Of a stretch of DNA of 64,000 nt, positions 59,801 through 64,000 are shown piece by piece (the first letter of the stretch is position 1; each line of letters begins with the position of its first letter). The notes under the pieces are model-generated. The model saw nothing but the letters and a program-made list of their open reading frames with translations, did no database searches and was not told the DNA's origin. The stretch comes from Meandrina meandrites. Taxonomy: Eukaryota; Cnidaria; Anthozoa; Scleractinia; Meandrinidae. The stretch lies in NCBI GenBank assembly GCA_963693305.1, contig OY855905.1:45259395-45323394 (forward strand). The letters run 5' to 3'. Made by a program: the position numbers and the translations under genes.

Positions 59801-60982
59801 ATCGCTTTACTGAAACTGGAGAAACCAGCTCACCGGAACAGGTACAGTTATACTTGAATCATCACGCGCGGATTTAGAGAGAGGCTCAGCAGAAAGCAAA
59901 AGTTGAAAAAGGAATGGGGCTGCTTCTCGCGTACTCTGACACGGATAGTGTCTTCCCGCAGATTTTAGCGCTACCAATGAACTGATTCTGACATTGCTTT
60001 CAACACTGAAACACGTTTTGATAAGTAGCAGCCCTAAGAAATTGATCAGGATAAAGGGTATATAATGTAACACATGAAGAAATTTGCGATGGGGAGTAGT
60101 TGTACAAAGAACATTCATAAGTTAATGAATTACAGTAACTTTAATGTAGTGAAACGGTGATCATTAACTTTCATCGACCTCGTTCCTCGTTTTTAAATTA
60201 CTGGTGTATGGCATGGGTCCGATGTAGAACCAGTGATTTATAATTTTGAAGGCTACATTGACAGGGGATGTAAATTTCTAACAAGAATTTAAATTAGTTT
60301 GTCAGTTTGAAGCAAGTATTAATCGTGACAAATTAAAGAGGAGAGACTTGGGAGGAGATTATGTTTTGATGTTTTGCTATATTTGCCTGTGCGGCACTAG
60401 AGGCGCCAACAGAACAGTCATAAAATAAAAATAAATAAAACCTTATATAGCGCACTTATATACTAAAGTTCTAAGGCGCTTTACAATTAAAACTAAAAAA
60501 CTAACAAGACGAATAAAAACATTCTCGAAATAAATAAGTCTTAAGATCACGCTTAAAAGTATCTAAGTCCACTCTCCCGTTTTTACAGGTTTGTAAATCT
60601 CGTGTGTCTTCCTGAAGCCGTAGCCGAACCCACTGACGGTACTAAATGCTGGATCACGGGCTGGGGCCGACTTGCGTCCGGAGGTGCCACTCCAGACTAT
60701 CTTCAGCAGGTCCAAGTTCCAGTGGTCAGCCGCGCCCGCTGTGATAAAGCCTACCCAGGAAAAATTCATGATTCCATGGTCTGCGCGGGCCTGGACCAAG
60801 GTGGAATTGACTCCTGTCAGGGGGATAGTGGTGGACCGATGGTGTGTGAGACTGGTGGGAGGTTCTATCTTCAAGGCGCCACTAGCTGGGGTTATGGATG
60901 TGCCAGTCCCGGAAAGTTTGGCGTCTACGCCAAAGTGAAATACTTATTGCCTTGGCTCAAGGGCGAAATGTCCAAGAACTAA
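43909..60982 (+). CDS. Secreted double-headed S1 protease with four D8C/D10C modules
   Basis: Twenty exons: 43909-43954, 44643-44728, 45304-45398, 46416-46660, 47072-47179, 47777-48019, 48404-48457, 48774-48821, 50805-51167, 52001-52075, 52737-53099, 54238-54312, 55012-55374, 56016-56084, 57253-57312, 57792-58154, 58847-58909, 59287-59479, 59692-59841, 60589-60982. They sum to 3,456 nt, giving 1,151 residues in one frame, all with GT-AG introns. The order is signal peptide (1-15), S1 domain 1 (16-274), linkers, D8C modules at 309-429, 455-575, 601-721 and 765-885 with Pro/Thr linkers between them, a final linker, and S1 domain 2 (907-1151). D8C is the cysteine-rich module of uromodulin, GP2 and OIT3. 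The first protease domain lacks any other terminus and the second lacks its own signal peptide, so one gene is the simplest reading. A split into two transcripts is possible and needs RNA data. Confidence 0.8.
44232..44511. repeat. TIR-like element in intron 1
   Basis: CAGGGTCGTAGC at the left is loosely mirrored by CTAGATACAACCCTG at the right. AGACGAGGCAA occurs near both ends and as CCTCGTCT. A poly-T/poly-G run sits inside. No coding content; no clear target-site duplication. Confidence 0.55.
45440..46205. repeat. Long tetranucleotide array (CCAA, CAGC, CGAC, CAAA variants) in intron 3
   Basis: About 770 bp of 4-bp units appears in blocks: (CCAA)n, (CCGA)n, (CAAA)n and (CCAG)n, joined by CCTACCAA steps. 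Larger blocks repeat in the order CAGC run, CAAC run, CTAC. Lack of stops gives long artificial frames on both strands (292 residues plus, 204 minus). Confidence 0.95.
47335..47660. repeat. Non-autonomous element in intron 5
   Basis: At 47347-47434, AATTATTGGAT.AGGTTTTTGT then GATATCC folds back on its complement. Further on, CAACCTACAGATTATTCA pairs with TGAATAATCTGAAGGTT (about 47565-47635). Both hairpins may belong to one element. The 60-70-residue frames here are shadows. Confidence 0.65.
48170..48310. repeat. Intronic repeat with GTGAGCGAAGATT.TGGTCGCGCG word and poly-A tail
   Basis: GTGAGCGAAGATTCTGGTCG then CGCGAAAATTGGGGCGAGA ends in a 19-base A run. The same word occurs at 56606-56655, in another intron of this gene. 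Confidence 0.6.
48404..48821 (+). CDS. Exons 7-8: first two Pro/Thr linker exons
   Basis: Exon 48404-48457 (54 nt) encodes [18 protein letters not shown], with an N-glycosylation sequon (NSS) and a free Cys. Exon 48774-48821 (48 nt) encodes [16 protein letters not shown]. Both are phase 1-1 with good acceptors (TTTTCAG, TTTCTAG). Such linkers are usually extended and O-glycosylated. Confidence 0.8.
48940..50010 (-). pseudogene. Penelope-like retroelement remnant with GIY-YIG endonuclease, antisense in the protease intron
   Basis: Minus-strand reading gives the end of the RT region ([20 protein letters not shown] then [15 protein letters not shown]) at 50000-49900, then [20 protein letters not shown] and LRHLLTNV at about 49620. 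After a disablement come [20 protein letters not shown] and [18 protein letters not shown] at 49600-49470. The YKI, YIGETGR and EHK pattern is the GIY-YIG endonuclease of Penelope-like elements. Further C-terminal residues continue to about 49250. The element is truncated at its 5' end by the MITE at 50011 and has stops and frameshifts, so it is inactive. Confidence 0.85.
50011..50645. repeat. Full-length foldback MITE (GACAGT family)
   Basis: Arms of about 100 bp: CACCAGACAGTTGACCCCCA, CGCAAGAGCACCC, AGGTTGTCAGGGGACTGTTT and TCCAT.TACTA.TTTTTAAC at the left are mirrored at 50545-50645. An inner hairpin GGATTGCTTGAAACGC/GCGTTTCAAGCAATCC surrounds the centre. Diverged or half copies lie at 12617-12905, 52328-52576 and 54567-54850. 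Confidence 0.88.
50805..51167 (+). CDS. D8C/D10C module 1 (exon 9)
   Basis: 363 nt, phase 1-1, residues 309-429. Key words are [81 protein letters not shown] and MRYCG. This is the pattern of the uromodulin/GP2/OIT3 D8C domain (GWL.G.HP, EG.V.R.VCF.W, FYVY.L, RYC). There are eight cysteines. The two extra cysteines of module 4 (DKC and NCC) are Val and Ala here. The protein sequence is identical to module 2. Confidence 0.9.
51258..51292. repeat. Interstitial telomere-like repeat, unit 1
   Basis: Four CCCTAA units plus a CCCTAAA variant lie in the intron after D8C 1. Equivalent tracts lie at 53191-53224 and 55635-55662. Confidence 0.9.
51355..51480 (+). repeat. Shortened tRNA-SINE, unit 1
   Basis: The leader CAGTATGCAGGA and the A box TAGCTCAGTGGTTAGAGC are present. 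The element breaks off after GGCATCTGGGAGG, before the B box. The same breakpoint occurs in unit 2 (53287-53412). Confidence 0.7.
52001..52075 (+). CDS. Pro/Thr linker exon 10
   Basis: 75 nt, phase 1-1. Encodes [20 protein letters not shown] then PVGNN. It joins D8C 1 to D8C 2. The copy at 54238-54312 differs at one residue (PAGNN). Confidence 0.85.
52737..53099 (+). CDS. D8C/D10C module 2 (exon 11)
   Basis: 363 nt, phase 1-1, residues 455-575. It differs from module 1 by two synonymous changes that I could see (CCA to CCG in DRP; GCA to GCG in NGAHP), so the protein is identical. Eight cysteines, with Val and Ala at the two optional cysteine positions. Confidence 0.9.
53191..53224. repeat. 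Interstitial telomere-like repeat, unit 2
   Basis: Four CCCTAA units plus a CCCTAAA variant, matching unit 1. Confidence 0.9.
53287..53412 (+). repeat. Shortened tRNA-SINE, unit 2
   Basis: Same breakpoints and sequence as 51355-51480, so it was copied with the unit rather than inserted anew. Confidence 0.7.
53574..53873. mobile_element. 300-bp composite MITE insertion unique to unit 2
   Basis: Flanked by TAATT at 53569-53573 and 53874-53878; unit 1 has a single TAATT at the matching place (about 51638-51642). The first part, 53574-53767, has inverted ends AGTATCACCCAACTAGT and ACTAGTTGGGTGATACT. The second part, 53771-53873, is a foldback with ACAATTAGACCC and GGGTCTAATTGT ends. No coding content. 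Confidence 0.88.
54238..54312 (+). CDS. Pro/Thr linker exon 12
   Basis: 75 nt, phase 1-1, near-identical to exon 10, ending PAGNN. It joins D8C 2 to D8C 3. Confidence 0.85.
55012..55374 (+). CDS. D8C/D10C module 3 (exon 13)
   Basis: 363 nt, phase 1-1, residues 601-721. Up to HWVNNAC it matches modules 1 and 2 in protein sequence. Then RWSSD is replaced by QYSTY, and near the end GCSMRYC by GCHMRYC. Nine nucleotide changes in these two patches alter six amino acids, while the rest of the exon has at most two silent differences. Eight cysteines, with Val and Ala at the optional pair. Confidence 0.9.
55635..55662. repeat. Interstitial telomere-like repeat, unit 3
   Basis: Three CCCTAA units plus CCCTAAA; shorter than in units 1 and 2. 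Confidence 0.85.
55725..55950 (+). repeat. Full tRNA-SINE, unit 3
   Basis: It has the leader (CAGTATGCAGGACGCGTGTC), A box (TAGCTCAGTGGTTAGAGC), B-box-like GGTTCAATTCC and a tail with TTTGTCCCACGCTTGTGTC. It is more complete than the copies in units 1 and 2, which share one internal deletion. Confidence 0.75.
56016..57312 (+). CDS. Pro/Thr linker exons 14-15
   Basis: Exon 56016-56084 (69 nt) encodes [20 protein letters not shown] then GNN. Exon 57253-57312 (60 nt) encodes [20 protein letters not shown]. Both are phase 1-1 and join D8C 3 to D8C 4. The intron between them carries two MITEs. Confidence 0.8.
56284..56604. repeat. MITE with arms of about 35 bp in the intron between the linker exons
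   Basis: TCTCGTCCCCATAGCCCCTT then CGCTTCTCTTA is mirrored by TAAGAGAAGC then AAAAAGGGCTATGGGGACGA. Non-coding. The termini resemble the hairpin at 6146-6245. Confidence 0.85.
56944..57116. repeat. Short TIR element CCCCGTCTCCAGGCG/CGCCTGGGGACGAGG
   Basis: Imperfect inverted ends of about 15 bp enclose GC-rich non-coding DNA, unlike the AT-rich surroundings. Confidence 0.6.
57792..58154 (+). CDS. D8C/D10C module 4 (exon 16)
   Basis: 363 nt, phase 1-1, residues 765-885. It is diverged from modules 1-3 but collinear: [74 protein letters not shown] and LRYCG. It has ten cysteines, like vertebrate uromodulin. The donor CAAG|GTAGAG falls at the same place as in modules 1-3. Reading past it gives an in-frame stop at 58201. 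Confidence 0.9.
58333..58807. mobile_element. 475-bp element with AGCGGAGCTCC inverted ends, just before linker exon 17
   Basis: AGCGGAGCTCC at 58333 and its complement at 58797-58807 bound a GC-rich segment with CGCGCGAAGCGCGCC and a CGCCCG-type run. The element ends only 39 bp before the splice acceptor of the next exon, so it may supply part of the acceptor region. Non-coding. Confidence 0.75.
58847..58909 (+). CDS. Pro-rich linker exon 17
   Basis: 63 nt, phase 1-1. Encodes [20 protein letters not shown] then P. It links D8C 4 to the second protease domain. Confidence 0.82.
59287..60982 (+). CDS. Exons 18-20: second S1 protease domain, trypsin-like
   Basis: Residues 907-1151 in three exons. 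The activation site is HSR|IVGG (R916|I917). C909 can pair with the Cys of NLVCLP, so the D8C array would stay attached after activation. The catalytic triad is H958 (TATHC), D1007 (SHDIALL) and S1101 (SCQGDSGGP). D1095 at position 189, Gly at 216 (SWGYG) and Gly at 226 (KFGVY) predict cleavage after Lys/Arg. The frame ends with MSKN and TAA. There is no signal peptide or start codon of its own near 59287. A CWITGWG block and the expected cysteines are present. Confidence 0.9.
60425..60560. repeat. Repeat tail with TTATATAGCGCACTTATA / AAGGCGCTTTACAA
   Basis: This A-rich segment, with TATATAGCGCACTTATAT followed by CTAAGGCGCTTTACAATT, resembles the 3' tail of LINE/SINE elements common in marine invertebrates. 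It lies in the last intron of the protease gene. Family assignment is inference. Confidence 0.5.
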
Positions 60983-61087
60983 CCTAACCTAACCGACGAT
61001 GATTTCATGGGAATACTATAACACATTAATGCGCGGGACTTACGGTAGAACGATTTTTCTTCTAATACGATACCCAAGGAGGAAAAT

Positions 61088-61122
61088 AATAAAATAATCT
61101 TGTAGTATAAAGGGTAAATAAA
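61088..61122 (+). terminator. Polyadenylation signals of the protease gene
   Basis: AATAAA at 61088-61093 and again at 61117-61122, about 105-140 bp after the stop codon. Confidence 0.65.
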
Positions 61123-62241
61123 AGCATTGAAAGCGTATAGTACTTGTTGATTGATTATATTTTAGAGTAAGGCTACCTCCTATTTTCCTACTTTCTTGGC
61201 ATAACTAGTACTGCCCTGTTGAGTGGAAAGGTCATATCAGGAGTTTGTGTTAAAATAGGCACCTCGTTAAGGACAAGGAAGTAAGTCACTTTGTCAAATC
61301 TTCTTTATTCACTTCTTTGAGGCTCGGTCCTCGGTTGTCACCATCAAACACACAAAATGAGTTTGTTTGCTATAATAACTGATCAAATTCGCTGCATGAA
61401 CTAAAGGACAAGACGCTCATCAATGTAACTAGGTACACTGTAAAACCTTAATAAATTGCTAGCAGGCCTATAATTTTATGATCCTCCATAAATTCTTTGC
61501 TGCTTTAATTGAAGCTTTTCGCCTTCGTTCAGAATTCAGCCGCTTTTGCTATATATGTGTCACCTGTACATTTATAGGCCTTTTTAATTTACGTCGACAG
61601 TAACCTCGATAGTTAATTTATTTTATGATGAATTGATTTTCTTATGTCATGAGTTGATTTTTTTAGCGTGAGTTTCTTTTGCAGTGAGTTGTCTTCCTTC
61701 TGAATTGTGTGGTGACCATATTTTGTTGCGCCCTAAGATTTTCAGTTTAACCCGGCACCATGCAATTCATATTTTTGAAGTCCAGTAACAAACTGTTCAA
61801 AGGTCTTCGCTTTTTTAGGCTTACTTTGCTTTATTTTATAGCATGCTATTAGTTATGAAAGAAGATTAGCAAAAACATTGCTTTGACTTCCCTCTGCTAC
61901 TTGAGGATATATTAACAGGATATAGCCGTCTTCTCAATAAACTGAAGGGAAATGAAATTTTCCAATTTAGAAGTGTTTTGACGCTTGTTATTGATTAAAA
62001 ACAAATTATGTCGGTTTATCTGTCTTTTAGAATGTTAGAACCGAGTTCGTAAACGTCAAATAGCACAATGTAATCTTGTGTTTTTAACATAATTAATACG
62101 TCCTTACCGTTAAGTCCAGACCTGTTTCACTTAGAAAACACACGCAGATCACCGGCTATATATTTAGTCTTCGTATTGGTTATTTCTACGCGAGAAACAC
62201 TTGCGATTCGTTGGCTTTTCAAAGATTAACCTTAAATATTC
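61123..62241. other. Intergenic between protease and GPCR genes (convergent)
   Basis: AT-rich; it probably includes the 3' UTR of the GPCR on its right side. No gene or clear repeat was seen. Confidence 0.5.
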
Positions 62242-63246
62242 TCAGATAAACTTAAGAAGTCTCCTAAGCCCTTGACGATAATTTCCACTAAAGGAGAAAC
62301 ATATAACAGGGTTTATAGCACAATTTGTGTGAGCAATAAACGACACAATATGAAAAATACTTATGGCGCTACAAGATAAGCTAGTTATGTTACGGTCCTG
62401 AGAAACGGAATGCAAGTAGTAAAAATAACAAGTAGTAAGAGGCGTCCAGCATATTGCAAAACTGAAAATAATGGCAGTGGCCATCTTTAGGACGTGTTTG
62501 TGTCTTTTCACGCGGTTTTGTTCAGCGTTGGTCGATGGCTCGCCTATAATTTTCTGTGCCTTTAGCTTTAAAAGGATGACACTGTAAAGTGTTGTTATCA
62601 AGCCGAAAGGAATACAATATGATAAAAGTAAAAGTGCTATCAAGTAATTTACATTATTCGCGTTTTCCCCAAAGGCTTCAGTCCAGTGAAGCTCACAGAT
62701 CAGTTTTCCTGGGTATTCTGTTAGTTTAAAGGCGATGAAATTGGGGGACAACAGGATTATTGCAGCAATCCACGTGGTGAACATGAAGTATGGACACAGC
62801 TTTGAACTGATGATTGGGGAACGTAAAGGCAATACCACAGCTCCGAACCGATCGACTGCTATCAGTACCAAGCTCTGAATAGACACGGCAACGGAGACGT
62901 TTGGTAAGAAGTAGGTCAGCTTACACATAACCTCGCCAAGAGGACCTCTGATTGGCCAGGAATTGAAATTCAGCAAAGTGATAAACCAGGGAATGGCGAA
63001 TAGTGGAAACACTAGATCAGACATGGCCATGTTTACGATAAAAAAGTTGATAGCTTTTCTCATGGTTTTCGTCTTGTAGACAATTAATCCGATGGAGATG
63101 TTTCCAGCCAGCGAAACAACAAAGATCAGGCAGTAGCCAAAGGCTTGTGCGATTCTCTCTGCTGTAGAATTACCAAGAGTAAAGCAGCCTGATGGAGCTA
63201 GCTGTGTTCCGTTTACTGTTGTGTTCAAGTTTCCTAACATCTTCAT
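62242..63246 (-). CDS. Class A (rhodopsin-type) G-protein-coupled receptor, orphan, neuropeptide-receptor-like
   Basis: Intronless frame of 334 residues from an ATG, with N-terminal glycosylation sequons (NTT, NGT, NST) and seven hydrophobic segments. Landmarks: TM1 AGNISIG; TM2 NMAMSDLVFPL; TM3 starting at MCKLTYF and ending IAVDRF, where DRY is DRF; an extracellular-loop-2 Cys in LICELHW to pair with TM3; TM6 FAICWTPL; TM7 NCAINPVICF, where NPxxY is NPVIC. The short tail ends RRLLKFI. Intronless class A receptors are widely expanded in cnidarians, and most are orphans. The overall look is neuropeptide-receptor-like, but the ligand cannot be assigned. The gene is convergent with the protease gene. 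Confidence 0.88.
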   Translation of the reverse strand: MKMLGNLNTTVNGTQLAPSGCFTLGNSTAERIAQAFGYCLIFVVSLAGNISIGLIVYKTKTMRKAINFFIVNMAMSDLVFPLFAIPWFITLLNFNSWPIRGPLGEVMCKLTYFLPNVSVAVSIQSLVLIAVDRFGAVVLPLRSPIISSKLCPYFMFTTWIAAIILLSPNFIAFKLTEYPGKLICELHWTEAFGENANNVNYLIALLLLSYCIPFGLITTLYSVILLKLKAQKIIGEPSTNAEQNRVKRHKHVLKMATAIIFSFAICWTPLTTCYFYYLHSVSQDRNITSLSCSAISIFHIVSFIAHTNCAINPVICFSFSGNYRQGLRRLLKFI

Positions 63247-64000
63247 TGCTGAGCCGTTTGAGATCCAGATAGTGTTTTTATTTCCTCGTCTGTTTTTCCT
63301 CTCTGTTTGTTATATTTGTATGCTGTCCTTAAAGGGGGACGTAATCATATTGTTTAATATTAACCGCCGCGCGTTAGGAAATTGGTTGCTTGAATTCGAC
63401 AAGATCTAAAATTTGACATTTTTGTAATCTTCATCAAAAACCAATTTACCCTTAAACAACGAGGAAAGAAAAATATTGGTATAATTTTTATTAAGTGCAA
63501 GAAAATGTCAAAAAGTTTGCTTTGTGAAAGGAAATAACAGTTTTTACTGACGTCAAAAGGATACCGGGGACTGCCTAATTTGTCTTCAAAAAATTATCAT
63601 TATACATTTTTGCATTGCTTGTAACTTTTGTATCTTTACTACAAGGCCGAGTTTTCACGCAATTCCTAACAATTCGAGAAACGTCAGTCCTTGGTTGCAG
63701 TCCCAACCGGGGGTGTCGATTTTTTCAGTTGACCATATTTATAATAACTGTGAGCTTAACTGATTACAACTTTATTTAACTAAACTTTTGCTTTAATTAA
63801 TTTCCGACGTTCATTTTACCTTCCCTTAAATTAAAGTGACTCTGTACATAGTTCTTTTACCTTTGGTAAACAACAGTGATTAGTGAAAGACATTTCTAAA
63901 AGAATGGAATGGCCTTCTGTTTCGTCTTTAATTTGTTATATTAATGTTTGCTAAAATAATGTGGCTCTACACCTTGAAATGATCGCCTTAACTCCCGAAT
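63247..64000. other. 5' region of the GPCR gene, no further gene seen
   Basis: AT-rich DNA that should contain the GPCR promoter. No TATA box stands out. The short frame at 63221-63409 is antisense noise. Confidence 0.45.

Noticed and set aside
13..64000. Bacterial or viral insertion
   Set aside because: No prokaryotic-type operon, phage or viral structural gene was seen. Reverse-transcriptase traces are of LINE and Penelope-like types.

Overview
This window is eukaryotic nuclear DNA, most likely from an anthozoan cnidarian such as a stony coral. That placement is inference. It rests on animal-type spliced genes (ribosomal protein uL4, an LRR/EF-hand gene, a uromodulin-type D8C/D10C plus trypsin mosaic gene, FAM167-type genes, a rhodopsin-class GPCR), TTAGGG-type telomeric motifs, tRNA-derived SINEs and very dense foldback MITEs. 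No prokaryotic operons, CRISPR arrays or viral genes were seen.

Layout. 0-1.6 kb: the last two exons of RPL4. 1.8-3.4 kb: two small single-exon RIIa docking-domain genes, head to head. 5-9 kb: repeats, with a SINE, foldback elements, a decayed LINE reverse transcriptase and a TIR-bounded motif array. 9.3-10.1 kb: a histamine N-methyltransferase-like gene without a visible first exon. 16.1-20.5 kb: a six-exon gene for a 539-residue leucine-rich-repeat protein with two C-terminal EF-hands. 26.2-27.8 kb (+) and 36.3-37.9 kb (-): two intronless, convergent genes whose C-termini match the FAM167 (DIORA) family. 43.9-61.0 kb: one large secreted protease gene. 62.2-63.2 kb (-): an intronless class A GPCR.

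The centrepiece is the 17 kb protease gene. I could join 20 exons into one open frame of 1,151 residues. The order is signal peptide, S1 protease domain with a chymotrypsin-like pocket (Ser at position 189), Pro/Thr linkers alternating with four D8C modules, then a second S1 protease domain with a trypsin-like pocket (Asp at 189). Every D8C exon is exactly 363 nt with phase 1-1, and every linker exon is also phase 1-1, so modules can be gained or lost without breaking the frame. D8C modules 1-3 lie in a very recent tandem duplication of about 2 kb. Modules 1 and 2 encode identical proteins. Module 3 differs only in two short clusters of amino-acid replacements. One duplicate carries a 300-bp insertion that its neighbour lacks. 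This is the best candidate for an undescribed system: a double-headed protease with an expandable D8C array.

A second theme is a set of repeats packed with a short same-direction motif (about 17 ATCCG, 12 GGGATAA, about 12 degenerate CCGAAAATTCTAGGG). Three of these look bounded by inverted termini. All coordinates, splice sites and translations were derived by eye, with no database search. Family names rest on recognised motifs.
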